A DNA stretch of 64,000 nt from Prorocentrum cordatum (GCA_963575745.1 CAUYUJ010014205.1:314501-378500), one strand, 5' to 3'. Positions 21,864-33,065 are shown, numbered from the stretch's first letter. Notes: generated by a model from the sequence alone, not told the origin. Numbers and translations: made by a program.

Positions 21864-23443
21864 GAAGCGGTAGTACAAGGTTCCTGGGATTTGCGTGGCA
21901 AAGGTCGTGCCGACGCGATATCATGCATATGAATAGTCGTTGTGGCACAACGCCGACTAGGAGCTTGAGGGTGTAAATGTGTGTATAATCATACACTGAG
22001 ATGTTGGAAGAAAGGTATAGTATAGATATAGTGTTGAATATGTGCGAACGTACTAACATACATTTAATGGATATGCTATCTAAATTTGATAACATGCGTA
22101 TGTGAACGCATACACGGGGCACTGTCGCATGGTTGTACACATGTGCATGTATGTATGCGTATGTGTGCGCGTATACATGTGTATACTACATTTGTATATG
22201 CATATACATATGCATATGCGTATGTACACACCCATGTAGAACTTAAACGATCACACCATACTGTCACGACCATCATGACCTGCTGAGACGACGAGACGGC
22301 GGCACGACGAGCTCGCGGCGTGCGCCGCGCTTTCTCGGGCCGAGCTGCGCCGCCCTCGCTCCACCGCGGGTCCTGGCCGGCGCTCGGACCAGGCGGGCCC
22401 TGGGAGGGTTGCGAGTCGTTTGGGAAGATGCGGGGCAGGAGGAGAGGGGCGAAGACGATGATTGCGATGCTGCAAGGACTACAGTGAGAAGGGATAGGCC
22501 AGGGCGAGGAGACGAAGGTAAGGTGGATGGAAGAAGGAATCTAGGGTTAGGGGGCTGTAGGGTTGGGGTCTGCAGGGTTAGGGTATGGCAGGTAAGAGTG
22601 TGTAGGGTGAGGGCCTTTCGGGTTCGTAGGGTCTGTTGTGTTAGCGCATGTCGGGTTAGGGTATGTTGGTATGTAGGGTTAGGGCATGTAGGACTAGCGC
22701 CTGCAGGGTTAAGGCCCGTAGGCGATGATGAGATGATGGTGGCGATTGTTGCCGATGTTTGAGCAGCCGATGTGTGTACGTCGCTACTTATGGCTAGCAT
22801 TGCATGGTGGATCGATGTGGTGACATACTGTGATACGCTGCACATCGTATGACGGACGTATGATGTATTACGTTGTGCGTCGTGTGATGTGACACTGACA
22901 GATGATGTTGATATGATGATTCTGTGAGAGGGTTGGAGCGTCCGGGCGCCAGGTCGGAGGTCAGCGAGAGGCGCGGCTACGCGCGCGTGCCAGGTTGCCT
23001 CGCCACCCCACCTCATCACGACATCGTTCTTCCACTCCCCTGACTTGGCACCTGTCACGCGCGCCATGCTAGGAGGGCGCATCGGGCGAGGTCAGCTGGC
23101 CGTGCCACTGCGCCCCGCATCGCTACGACAGGCGCGCGGCGTGACCGAGCTTGCGAGCCCTGACTCTCAGCGGAGAACGTCGGCCGCCCCCGAGCGACCG
23201 TCCGAGAAGGATGCATCGGACCTTGCATGCACAGCCACGCCCGAGCTGAGCAAGGACACGCTAACATGTCTAAAATAATGCAGTGGTAGACGCACCTGGA
23301 CACACGAATTGCGAGGGCGACGAGGTCGGTAGGAGATGGGCAGGATTGAGAAGGAATGACGCTGGTTTATGATGTTGAGTAGGTGAAGCGGGGGTGAGGG
23401 CGAGGGGAGCAACCTGAAAAACAAACAAACCACACGACTGCGC
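21864..23443. other. Gene-poor stretch with alternating purine/pyrimidine run and telomere-like repeats
   Basis: 22134-22231 is almost entirely alternating purine-pyrimidine (TGTATGTATGCG style). 22540-22722 is a TAGGG-rich minisatellite, listed separately. A possible minus-strand exon ending near 22275 has an acceptor-like CCTCCCAG near 22398, but I could not join it to a gene. Confidence 0.5.
22540..22722. repeat. Degenerate telomere-like minisatellite
   Basis: Irregular 16-20 bp units carrying TAGGGTTAGGG or close variants (TAGGGTTGGGG, CGGGTTAGGG). Too degenerate for a functional telomere; may be an interstitial relic. Confidence 0.5.
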
Positions 23444-23734
23444 TTAATTCAACAGATGCTGGAATAGCTTATCCTTCTTCGCGCCGCGCACAGCTGCCGA
23501 AGGCCCGCCGCTGCCCGGCGCCGCGCCAGACTGAGCACTGGCGGCAGCTCTCTTGGCCATCGAGGCCGACGCAGCACTGGCACCGAAAACCGACGATACC
23601 TCACTCGGTGGCTGGTTGGCACATCTCGACTGCCTCCTCTTCGCCTGGACCTCGCCGCCAAGCTCAACCCGAGTGAGCTGCGTGGGCCCGCTGTCCTCGG
23701 CGCTGACAGGCGTCGACGGCGAGAGGTAGGTAAC
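23444..23734 (-). CDS. Last exon of unknown gene B
   Basis: Minus-strand exon of 97 codons ending in TAA (23444-23446). It is preceded by a 91-bp GT-AG intron (23735-23825) with acceptor CTCATAG. Phase is 0 on both sides, joining ...TITIQ to VTYLSPSTPVSAED. The peptide is low in hydrophobics and rich in Ala/Ser/Gly, and finishes GAKKDKLFQHLLN. No known domain. Read with 23826-24441. Confidence 0.5.
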   Translation of the reverse strand, partial: VTYLSPSTPVSAEDSGPTQLTRVELGGEVQAKRRQSRCANQPPSEVSSVFGASAASASMAKRAAASAQSGAAPGSGGPSAAVRGAKKDKLFQHLLN

Positions 23735-23825
23735 CTATGAGGAGGGAAGGGGAGAGGGAGGGGGCAAGGGGGAGCGACGGAGGAGGAAGGGCAGGGATGG
23801 CGAGAGATGGAGCAGGACACGGCAC

Positions 23826-24441
23826 CTGGATCGTGATGGTAGAAGCACTCGGGATACACAGGTGAGAAGGCAACTCGAGCTTGGTGAGTCTCTGATTGAC
23901 GATCATGTTGGCAGCACTCTGATCAGACACAATAGATACCATCCAAGCTGGCACAGGGCATGCAGACGTGATCGAGCTTGCCTTCTCGGGCGTCACGTAG
24001 ACGCCCAGGACGAGGGAGTCCCTCTCATCTGGCGCCGGGACCTTCAGCGCGCAGACCAGGAACGAACGGGGCCCCCGATTCAGACTCACAGTCCCACTGA
24101 ACGTAAGCTCGGTCACAGCATCCAGCGAGCTAGCAAGCACGACCCCTTTGGCATCATCGTGTGCACCCCTGGACTTGCCGGCATGCGCGGCTGCAGCGGG
24201 GGGGGTCCAGTCGTGGGCGATGAACTCCAATTGTTGATTGGCACCCTCGTTGAACGTGAGCCTGTATAGCTCGCACTCAAGCCACAAGAGAAACATCTTC
24301 ATCCAGTAACACGTGGGGAATGCACTCTGGGGCAGCACAAGCACGCACGCCTCGGGTGGCTGAGAATTGTCGCCGCACACGGCCGACGCCAGGTTGATGT
24401 GCGAGCCCGCCGCCAGCGTGACCGCCTCCGAGTCCGAGAAC
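23826..24441 (-). CDS. Internal exon of unknown gene B
   Basis: Exon of 616 bases bounded by acceptor CTTCCCAG (just above 24441) and donor CAG|GTGCC at 23826/23825. It encodes about 205 residues, including FSDSEAVTLAAGSHINLASA, an aromatic patch CYWMKMFLLWLECELY, then LTFSGTVSLNRGPRSFLVCA and VLGVYVTPEKASSIT. It reads like a folded protein but I recognise no family. An upstream exon must exist; the nearest minus-strand frame (gene A) ends in its own TAA at 25486-25488, and the phases do not fit a simple GT-AG join. The upstream intron would contain mobile element copy 1. Confidence 0.5.
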
Positions 24442-24515
24442 CTGGGAAGGCGGGCGCACGGGGGGAGAGGGGCGCAGGGGGTCGCGAGGGTTAGGGCGGC
24501 GAAGGAAAAACAAAC

Positions 24516-25187
24516 ATTATCCCAGTGCGACCCTGCCTAGGAGTTGGAACCCCTAGGAAAGCAGCATTAGTAGTAACAGTAACACTAACTAAAGCTAAAG
24601 CTAAGCTAAAGCTAAGCCTAAGCTAAAGCTAAGCTAAAGCTAAGCTAAAGCTAAGCTAAAGCTGAGCCACAGCTAAGCTAAAGCTAAGCTAAAGCTAAGC
24701 TAAAGCTAAGCTAAAGCTAAGCTAAAACTAAGCTAAAGCTGAGCAACAGCTGAGCAACAGCTGAGCAACAGCTGAGCTAAAGCTAAGCTACAGTTAAGCT
24801 AAAGCTAAGCTAGAGCTAAGCTAAATATAAGCTAAAGTTAAGCTACAGCTAAGCTAAAACTAAGCCAAAGCTAAGCTAAAGCTAAGCTAAAGCTAAGCTA
24901 CAGCTAGGCTCAAGCTAAGCTACAGCTAAGCTAAAGCTAAGCTAAACGCTAAGCGAACAGCTAAGCGAAACGCTAAGCTAAAGCTAAGCTACAGCTAAGC
25001 TAAAGCTAAGCTAAAGCTAAGCTAAGCTACGCTAAAGCTAACGCTAAAGCTAAAGCTAAAGCTCCCAGGGGACTGGGGGGAACCGCTCCCAGGGGACTGG
25101 GGGAACCGCCCGGGGCGCTTTACACTGCCCGGCCCCTTTAAGCTAAGAGAGTATGAACCCTTCCCGGCAGAGCCTAGGTAGGGACAA
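24516..25187. mobile_element. Short non-autonomous element, copy 1 (AGCTAA core)
   Basis: Left end ATTATCCCAGTGCGACCCTG, then CCTAGGAGTTGGAACC. The core of about 490 bp (24580-25065) is GCTAAGCTAAA-type repeat with an 11-bp period. The right end has GGAACCGCCCGGGGCGCTTT, CACTGCCCGGCCCCTTTAAG and AGAGCCTAGGTAGGGACAAC. The ends are short inverted repeats around CCCTRCCTAGG. Copies 2 and 3 are at 46855 and 61470. Confidence 0.5.
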
Positions 25188-25485
25188 CCAAGATAGCCTG
25201 GGCCAGAAATTGCAATAGAGGCTGATGGGCCAGACGTATGGCACGAGACGGCCTAAACCATGGATCAGCCACGATCGCGACGACACGTACGGGCATGGCG
25301 AGAATGGATGAGGAGTAGGAGGAGGAGGAGGACGACGACGAGGCTTCGAGGAGGAGGAGGAGGAGGCAGAGGAGAAGCAGGGCAGGGAGGGGAGGGGGAG
25401 GATGGGGGAGGAGGAGGAGGAGGAACGCGGTGCAGGCTGGATGAGGACGAGGAGGTTACAGGTGGGAGGATTGAGACGGAGAGGA

Positions 25486-27228
25486 TTACATGACCCCATT
25501 GAGCGTGTAGATGTCCTGGAAAGACATTGCCATCGAACTCCACGGAGAAACTGATGGCGTCGGAGCGGCCGCGGGCATCTCCGTCGTCGGCGGGCGCTGC
25601 TCCTGCGGGTTCGCGGGCACCACCGCCGACGAGCCGACCACCAGGCCAGCGGAAGCAGTACTCCCCCTGCTGGATGTGGCACTCGGCGGAGAGGTGGTGG
25701 TCATCTTGTCGTCCCCGAGCCCGTGCTGCTCGACGATGCGCCTGACCAACTCTCCATAGTCATGCACGTGGCCGCTGTACACTGCCGTCATGAAAGTAAG
25801 GTAGACTGGCACCCACTGGTCAGGCCGCAGGCGACCGTCCAAGTGGCGCAAATGCTGGGCGGCCTCCTTCGCCGCCACAGCCAACTTGGACAGGTCGATG
25901 TGGATGGTGGCACGTGAGCAAGTCATGAAGGTCTCATGCGAATGTAACACGTCGTCCAAGGCCATCTGGGCATACGTCGCACGGAGCTGCATGAACCACA
26001 ACAGGTCCTCGACCTTGCCGAAATGTCGCAGTATGCATGCCGGCAATTGGGACGTCAACTTGAGGTACGAGCAAGCTTGCTGGCAGAGAGTCACGACGCC
26101 GTTTGGCATGACACCATCCATCTTCTCGTACACGAGCTCGAGGGCACATCGGGTGAACTCCGACACTGAGGCGTCGTCACTGGGACGAGTAGCAGCATCT
26201 GCAAGTACCTTCCCGGCGCGTCCGTCGTTGGCCCCGAGATGGTCGTACATATCATCGATCAAGCTGCGGTAGGCTGGGTGGCGCTTCGCGGGGATGCTGG
26301 CCTTGTTGGCAGCGATGAAATCGGTCAACGTGTTGGTCCACTCGGTCGCCCCCGACTGCAAATCAGCTAGGAGCCTCGTCTGGACTGAGGCGCGGACGTC
26401 GACGTCGACGGTCGTGGATGCGTCGAGGCTGGACTCGAGAATATCTTTGACGCTCTGCACGGGCTGGCCCTCGTCGCCACCAACGCCGAAGGCTCCGACG
26501 CGGCTCATCGCAGTGGCGGTTGCGAGGTCGCGGAGCTTGGGCCGCAGATCCGACCACTTCGTGTAGGTAGTTGCTCCCATGCGTATCGTGCCCTGGAAGC
26601 AAAACTCGATAGCGGGTGTGATCAGTTGCTTGAAGATCGCCATCTGGTCCGCATCCTCGAGCTTGCACTCTGACACCGCCGACAAGATGCAAGACATTGC
26701 ATCTAGGAGCCACACCTTGTGATTATCCATGTTGGTCATATCCTCCTGCGGAATGCATTTCGATGACACCTTGGCCACCTTGGCTGAAGCCTTGGCGGAG
26801 CCCTTGACTTGGGAGTAGGACACGCCACCGCCCGCGTCCGTTGCTGCCTGTGCCGCGGCTGCAAGCTGCTTCTCCTTGAGCTTCCGAGCAAGCTCGACGC
26901 CGCGCTTGACCACCACGCTATCTGCCATTGGTTGCACCAGCCACTTGCACTTCTCGAGCTGTATCTTGTCGAAGACGAACGGCGGCGCGCGCCCGCCCGT
27001 GCACTTCACGGGCACGCACATCGGAAGGATAGCGAACCAGACGATCTTCAGGTACTCGATGCTGGTGGAGGCACGCATGACATCATGGAAGACCGACACT
27101 GCGATGTGGTGAAGGTTGAATATCGCCACTGTGTTGTCCATGCGCTTGTCGTTAAAGATGCAGTGGGTGCCGAGGTAGTCGAACGTAGCGTCGGTGAGGT
27201 TGTACCGCTTGAGCGCATTGAGAAGGGC
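25486..27228 (-). CDS. Unknown gene A, exon 2 (C-terminal 580 residues)
   Basis: Second exon of a large minus-strand gene, ending in TAA at 25486-25488. The acceptor GTCCACAG lies just above 27228, after a pyrimidine-rich stretch. The protein starts ALLNALKRYNLTDATFDYLG, is mostly helical-looking and soluble, has a Lys/Ala helix ELARKLKEKQLAAAAQAA, and ends in a Pro/Ser-rich tail before FQDIYTLNGVM. With exon 1 the protein is 917 residues. No known domain or catalytic motif is visible; probably a dinoflagellate-lineage protein. A (GAG)n microsatellite lies just downstream. Confidence 0.5.
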   Translation of the reverse strand, partial: ALLNALKRYNLTDATFDYLGTHCIFNDKRMDNTVAIFNLHHIAVSVFHDVMRASTSIEYLKIVWFAILPMCVPVKCTGGRAPPFVFDKIQLEKCKWLVQPMADSVVVKRGVELARKLKEKQLAAAAQAATDAGGGVSYSQVKGSAKASAKVAKVSSKCIPQEDMTNMDNHKVWLLDAMSCILSAVSECKLEDADQMAIFKQLITPAIEFCFQGTIRMGATTYTKWSDLRPKLRDLATATAMSRVGAFGVGGDEGQPVQSVKDILESSLDASTTVDVDVRASVQTRLLADLQSGATEWTNTLTDFIAANKASIPAKRHPAYRSLIDDMYDHLGANDGRAGKVLADAATRPSDDASVSEFTRCALELVYEKMDGVMPNGVVTLCQQACSYLKLTSQLPACILRHFGKVEDLLWFMQLRATYAQMALDDVLHSHETFMTCSRATIHIDLSKLAVAAKEAAQHLRHLDGRLRPDQWVPVYLTFMTAVYSGHVHDYGELVRRIVEQHGLGDDKMTTTSPPSATSSRGSTASAGLVVGSSAVVPANPQEQRPPTTEMPAAAPTPSVSPWSSMAMSFQDIYTLNGVM

Positions 27229-27516
27229 CTGTGGACGGCGACGCGATGCGACGAGTGATGGGGAGGGGCGATATCTGTCGGTTCGACAAACCAGGCGTGG
27301 CCCGAGAGCCATCGAGTGTAACGGTTGGGCCCTGGGGTCCTGGAAAAAACGTCGGGATCGCGGACTCGACTGACATGGGCCCTCCACATCCCTCATCGCA
27401 CTCAGTCCTCAGCCGCCCTCCACTCGTGCCCTGAAGCTTCAGAATCGCATGAGGAATCTGAACGGCGGTGGTGGCGGTGAAAAGCTAGGTTGCCGACGGC
27501 AGTCCTGGGCAGAGAC

Positions 27517-28527
27517 CATCTCGTTGCCGCTCTTGAACTTCCTGTCCTTCTCGGGGTACCTGTCGACGATGAAGTCCCATATGCATCCGTACTCGTCACC
27601 CTGGACAGCCTTGTTGGCCTTGAACGCTGCAATGTAAGTCTTGGCAAGATTGAACATCTGCAAGAGAGTGAATGTCGAGCCCTTGTGCCAGTCGTTGTGG
27701 AAATCGATGAGGAACCTGATGACGTCGTCTGGCGTGCGGTGGTCCAGCACCGTCATGTGGCGAAGCCCTTGCTTCAACGTAAGCTTCACCATCTTGTTCT
27801 TGGGATCCTCAGCAGCCGCCCGGTAGACAGCGCGGCTGAGCGTGCCGTACGAGATCATCAAGTACGGCAACTGCCCACCTGGCGAGAAGACGGCCCACGG
27901 GTCTCCGCGGACCCCCGCGACGTTGCCGTCCTCCTTTATTGACTCGGTATATTCAGCCACGACTGTGTCCTGCCGCCGCTCGTTCAAGGGGTGAGGCTTC
28001 ATCGTCCTCTGCCCAGACTCAGTAAAAAACTTCACAGTGATGTCACGCTGCCCAGTGACCGCATACATGTCCCACAGCTTCTCCAGCAGGGCTGCGCCCT
28101 TGAGGTTCTTGAGGCCGGGGCGCTGGTAGATCGTCTCGCGCGGCTGGAACTTGGGATCGTCGCCGCCGACGGCCGCGTCGGCCGTGGCCATCTTGGTCAC
28201 GCAGTTATCCTCGGCCTCGTCGCTGTCCATGGCCCTGGCGCCAGGCCCAGTGTCATCAGAGTCGCTGCCGACGTGGGTCGTCCTCTTCTGCCGAGTCTGA
28301 TTCGCCCTGGCATGCTTGGTCTTGGCGGGGGCGGCGGAGGTGCTGGCGATCTTGGCGGCGGGGCCCTTGTAGTCCTTGGCCAGCTTCGCCCGCTTGGGCG
28401 GATTCGGCACAGGTGCGTCCAAGCGAGCAGCTGATCCAGCTGCACGGTAGCTCCTCCTCTGTGGCTCGGGCAGGGGCGCCGCGTCGTCGGACGACGACAT
28501 GGCGGCGGCCTCGTCTGACGACGACAT
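27517..28527 (-). CDS. Unknown gene A, exon 1 (N-terminal 337 residues)
   Basis: Starts at ATG 28525-28527 with a duplicated acidic Ser-rich opening (MSSSDEAAAMSSSDDAAPLP), then a basic stretch PPKRAKLAKDYKGPAAKIA that could act as a nuclear localisation signal. A folded part follows with NLKGAALLEKLWDMYAVTGQ, QLPYLMISYGTLSRAVYRAA and GCIWDFIVDRYPEKDRKF. The exon ends at GAGATG|GTCTCT; the 288-bp GT-AG intron (27229-27516) joins phase 0 to phase 0. The N-terminal layout suggests a nuclear protein; function unknown. A weak DinoSL-like sequence lies 50-70 bases upstream. Confidence 0.5.
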
Positions 28528-28579
28528 CCACGAGTCGAAGGAGCGAGGGTACAGCGCTCAGAAATCAGAAGAGATCCGA

Positions 28580-28598
28580 ATGCTGAAATGGCTGCGGG
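28580..28598 (-). other. Possible decayed DinoSL relic upstream of gene A
   Basis: On the minus strand CCCGCAGCCATTTCAGC matches 13 of the first 17 DinoSL bases, and all four mismatches are transitions. It lies about 55-70 bases before the gene A ATG. This may be chance. Confidence 0.5.
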
Positions 28599-28879
28599 CA
28601 AGGGCCCAACAGGGCACGCAGAGGGCGGCCACGGGTGTGCTTGCTATGCCAAGCCGCTGGTTGGGCTTGGGGCCTCATGAGGAACCCGAGGGGGCCTCGA
28701 GAAGGCTATGGGGCTCCAAGGAGGCAGCGAGCGTCTTGTGACGGCATCTAGAGAGCTCCGCGAGGGCCTGTGTTTATAAGCACTTCTAGGGCCTTCTGGG
28801 AGCTCCACAAAGTGATCAAGAAGGCGTCGGGAAGGCGTCGCGACGGCGTTACGGCGGCACGCGAGGGCCCCAAGACGGC

Positions 28880-29420
28880 ATGGGCCCCACTCCCAGGCTC
28901 GCCTCAATCACCATCGCCCTGGGGGCTCCAAAGGGGCCAAGAGGGCTCCACGCAGCACGGGCCCGCCTCCCAAGCTCGCCTGTGTGGATATCCGCTACCA
29001 TCGCCCCAGGGTGGCCCAAGGGGGGCCTCGGAGGGCACCGAGCCGCTCGGCCCCCCCCCCCTCCCCCTCCCCGAGATCCGATTACCTTCACCCCAGGGGA
29101 CTTTAAGGGGTGCCCAAGAGGGCTCCAAGCCGCGCGGGCACCACCCTCCCAAACTCGCCTGAGTGGATGTCCGACCCCTCGCGATCCAATCGCCATCGCC
29201 CCAGGAGGGCTCCAGGGGGGGGGTCCAAGCCGCGCGGGTCCCCCTCCAAGGCTCGCCTCACTGCATGGCTGGATATCAGCCCCACCCGAGACCTAAATAA
29301 CCCTAGGGGGCACCGAGTAGAGCGCCCCCCCCCAGGCTCGCCAGATTGGATGTCTGCACCCCCCAAGATCCAACCACCCTCGCCCCCGAGATCCACGGGG
29401 GGGCCCAACATGGCTCCGAG
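28880..29420. repeat. ~125-bp GC-rich tandem repeat, about four to five units
   Basis: Units contain CAAGAGGGCTCCA, CGCGCGGG, CAAGCTCGCCT and a CATCGCCCCAG phrase. Runs of C or G vary between units. No gene. Confidence 0.5.
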
Positions 29421-29429
29421 CCGCGCGGT

Positions 29430-30060
29430 CCTCGCCTGATTAGACGTTATCCTGTCTCTCGCGGGGGGAGGGGGGGGCGTCTACCAGGAACTAGGAACAG
29501 TCCGAGGCATGCGCGGGCCCGCCGCACAGGCTCGCCTCATTGTGTATGTGGACGCCGCCTGATACATAGGCTAGACAGAGATGTAGCTGGCCCACCCGAC
29601 TTAGCAGAACGCACGTGGACGTGGCGAGCACACTCGCACAAGCACCCGCGTGACACGCGTGGACACGTACGCAAGGCCAGCCTGACAGAAAGTGTACCAT
29701 CGCAACACACTGTGGATTGTGGACATGCATCAGTACGCCAACGCAGCGCGTGGTCATCACCACCAGTGTCACACTCACACATCGCGGCGGGCATCGCAGC
29801 CCCCCCCTCTGAAATCGGAGGCGAGGTGGTAAGATTGCAGTGGAACGGATAGCACTCACCAGGACATCGGTTTCGTTTTCGTGGTCGCGTCGTGCGTGCG
29901 GGCGAGGCGAAGCTGCGTGGGGAGGACTGGTGCCGCCGTGACTTGGGGCAGCGCGGCTGGCCGCCCTCCCCCCCCGCGCGCGGTGGCCAGGGGTGTGTCC
30001 CGTCGGCTGCGCGTCGGCGTCCCGTCGGTGTCCCGTCGGCGCCCCGGCGGGGTGTCCCGT
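29430..30060. other. No gene recognised
   Basis: Mixed sequence with several 60-170 codon frames on both strands. None has a recognisable motif. Confidence 0.5.
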
Positions 30061-30150
30061 CGGTGGCGCGGATGTGCGATCGATAGCGGGGTCGGTACTA
30101 AGATCGATAGTGAGATCGGTTGTGAGATATGTTGCGAGATCGGAAGCGCC
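30060..30150. repeat. GATCGATAGTGA-type 12-bp repeat, locus 1
   Basis: Short run of GATCGATAGTGAGATCGGTT-like units. The same repeat, in the opposite orientation, fills 46559-46855, and it occurs in both orientations at 51080-51340. Confidence 0.5.
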
Positions 30151-30267
30151 GCGGGGAAGCTCCTGCGGTAGTTAAGTGGCGGTTTGCCGCAATGCACACA
30201 CGGCCGAGCCGAGCCCCAGGACGAAGCGCAGTTATCAAGGCGCCCGCACCACCACGTCGAGGCTCAC

Positions 30268-31765
30268 ATGAATGCATCTGCCCAGCCAGAACCAGATAAA
30301 AATAATCACACCAGGTTTTTGGGCAGGATAGGGCGAGGGTCCGAGGGCCCTTTCACGAGATAAAATTATCACCACGAGGCGCGCCCAATAACGAGATAAA
30401 ATTATCACATCGGGGTTCGCCCGCTGGGGCGAGGGCCTTCCCCGAGATAAAATTATCACCGCGAGGCGCGCCCAGGAACCAGTTGAAATTATCGCATCGG
30501 GTTTCGCTCGCTGGGGCGAGGGCACATCCCGAGTAATTATCACCGAGAGGCGCGGCCTGGAAACAAATACAATTATCGCACTCCACGAGTGGGCCCGCCC
30601 GACCGCCCAGACAGCACCCCGGGCCTCCATGTGCCTCGCTCCCTGCGGGGCCCCACCCCCAGAACCGCCCTCCCCAGCGCAACCGCCGCCAGCATGAGCG
30701 CCAGCACAACCGCCACCATCACAACCACCACCAGCGCAACCACCATCAGCACAACCACCACCACAACCACCAGCACAACAACACAACGACCATCAGCACA
30801 ACGACCACCAGCACAACCACCACCTGCGTAACCACCAGCACAACCACCAGCACGACCACCAGCACAACCATCATGGACCATCAGCACAACCACCACCAGC
30901 ACAGCCACCAGCACACCAACCAACAGCACCACCCCCACGAGCACAACCACCAGCACCACCACCAGCAAAACCAAAAACAGCACAAGTGACCACCAGCACA
31001 ACCACATGCGCAACCACCAGCACAACCACGCAGCACAACCAATGGCACAACCGACAGCACAACCACCACGAGCACCACAACCAGCACAACCACCAGCACA
31101 ACCACCAACAGCACAACCACCAGCGCAACCACCACCAGCACAACCACCACCAGCACGACCACCACGAGCACAACCACCAGCACAACCACCACCAGTACAA
31201 CCGACATCACGACCACCAGCACAAGCACCACCAGCACAACCACATCAGCAGAAACACCAACATAACCACCACCAGCACGATCACCACGAGCACGACCACC
31301 GCGAGCACAACCGCCAGCGCAACCACCTGCACGACCACCAGTCAGCACGACCACCAGCGCAGCCACCAGCACAACAGCACAACCACAGCATCACCGCCAG
31401 CGCACAACCACCATCGGCACCACCACCACCAGCGCAACCACTAGCACAACCACCCGCCAGCACAAGTGACCACCAGCACAACCACCAACCACCATCAGCA
31501 CAACCACCATCAGCACACTCAACAGCGCAACCACCAGCACAACCACCATTAGCGTAACCAGCACCAGCACAAGCACAACCACCAGCAAGGCCACCCCAAC
31601 CACCAGCACAGTCACCAGCGCAACCACCAGCACGACACAAGCATAACCGCCAGCACAACCACCACGAGCACCACAACCAGCACAACAGCACAACCAGCCC
31701 AACCACCACCAGCACAACCACCAGCGCAACCACCGCCAGCACAGCACGACCGCGGCAGGAACACT
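30268..31765. repeat. 1.5-kb composite repeat, copy 1
   Basis: Part 1 (30268-30580) is an 85-87 bp tandem unit with GAGATAAAATTATCACC and GAGGCGCGCCC; GATAA..TTATC is a small palindrome. Part 2 is a unique linker containing CGCCCAGACAGCAC. Part 3 (30690-31765) is a CACCAGCACAAC minisatellite that stays open as His/Gln/Asn, Thr/Ser or Pro/Ala/Gln repeats on the plus strand and Val/Leu or Cys/Trp repeats on the minus strand. The same three parts recur in the same order at 44231-45745. Confidence 0.5.
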
Positions 31766-31959
31766 AGCAACAACGGTGGGAACACCAAGTGACCAAGTGA
31801 TTGTGGTATGATCGTGGGGGGGGGCAGTTTCGGGGCGCCTCTTGGGCTCCCGTGGGGCACTCTTGGAGCTCATCTCAGCTCAGCGCCTCCGAGGCCGTCC
31901 CAAGTGTTTCGGCGGAGCCGACTAGGGCGGCAATAAGGCTCGAAGACGGCCCCGAAACG

Positions 31960-32640
31960 GTCAACAGGGCCTCGGAAACGAGCCCCGACATAATCATACC
32001 AATGGCCTTTGGTATGATTATGTCGGGGTCTGGCTCGGGGCTCCTCTCGGGCTATCCTCGGGCCATCCTAAAGCTTTTTTTGAGAAGGGCGGAGTGCAGC
32101 ACCGAAAAGATCCGACAGGGTCGTGGATACCAGCCCCGAGAGAATTATATATGTGTATATATATATATATATGTATATATGTATAGATTTACCAAAAGGC
32201 CTAGGGCCATGGTATGCTTACGTCGCGGGGCTGGTTCGGGGTTCCTCGTGGGCTCTCCTGGAGACCTCCTAACACTTGTTTGAGGCCCCCGAAGCGGTCT
32301 TGGCGGGGCACAAGAGGGTTTCAAGAAAGGTGGGGTGCAGCTCAGAAAATATCAAACCGGGCCTCGGAAACCAGCCCCGATAGAGTCATACCAACGGCCT
32401 TTGGTATGATTACGTCGGTGGCTGACTCGGGGCTCCTATCGGGCTCTCTCTGGGCCATCCTAAACTGTTGCACGTCGGGTGAGGTATCCGAAGCGGTCGT
32501 GGAGGGGCCCGAGAGGGCTCAACGACGGGCGGACCGCAGCGCTGGAAATAACCAACAGGGCATCGGAAACCAGCCCCGACAGAATCATACCAAAGGCCGT
32601 TGGTATGATTCTGTCGGGGGGCTGGCTTGAGGCGCCATTT
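31960..32640. repeat. Tandem units each carrying a 46-bp palindrome
   Basis: Four units of about 150-240 bp with GCCTCGGAAACCAGCCCC before the palindrome and CTCGGGGCTCCT after it. Palindromes: 31983-32028 (20-bp perfect arms, 6-base loop), a decayed one at about 32134-32230 invaded by (AT)n, 32375-32420 (imperfect) and 32574-32619 (20-bp perfect arms). The two perfect copies differ by a paired change. Confidence 0.5.
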
Positions 32641-32981
32641 CCATGTGGGCTCTATTGGGGCCGTGCTAAAACTCCTGGAGCCGGTTGTCCGCCCTCCCCC
32701 GCCCGTGCACGCGCGGGGCGGGTCCGCGCAGCCGGGCCGGGCTGACCTCGAACCGCCCCTCGGCCAGGTCGGCGCCGACGTCGTCGCTGAATTCCAGGCG
32801 GCAGCGCCTGCCGCTCCCACCCGCGGGGGGGTATCGTACCATGATCACCGTGACCCCTCGTCAGCATCATCGCCCCCGTGGCCTCGTCAGTGTCCTCGTC
32901 CTACCCATCGTACCCTCAACATCCGCCTCATCATCATCAGCAGCATCATCATCAACAGCAGCATTATCACCATCAGCATCG

Positions 32982-33032
<51 letters not shown>

Positions 33033-33034
33033 CA

Positions 33035-33065
<31 letters not shown>

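Noticed and set aside
22540-22722. True telomere
   Set aside because: Units are irregular and degenerate, and unrelated sequence continues on both sides.
23826-25489. Joining gene A directly to gene B as one gene
   Set aside because: Gene A has its own TAA at 25486-25488, and the only nearby GT donor gives a phase that does not fit the 24441 acceptor.
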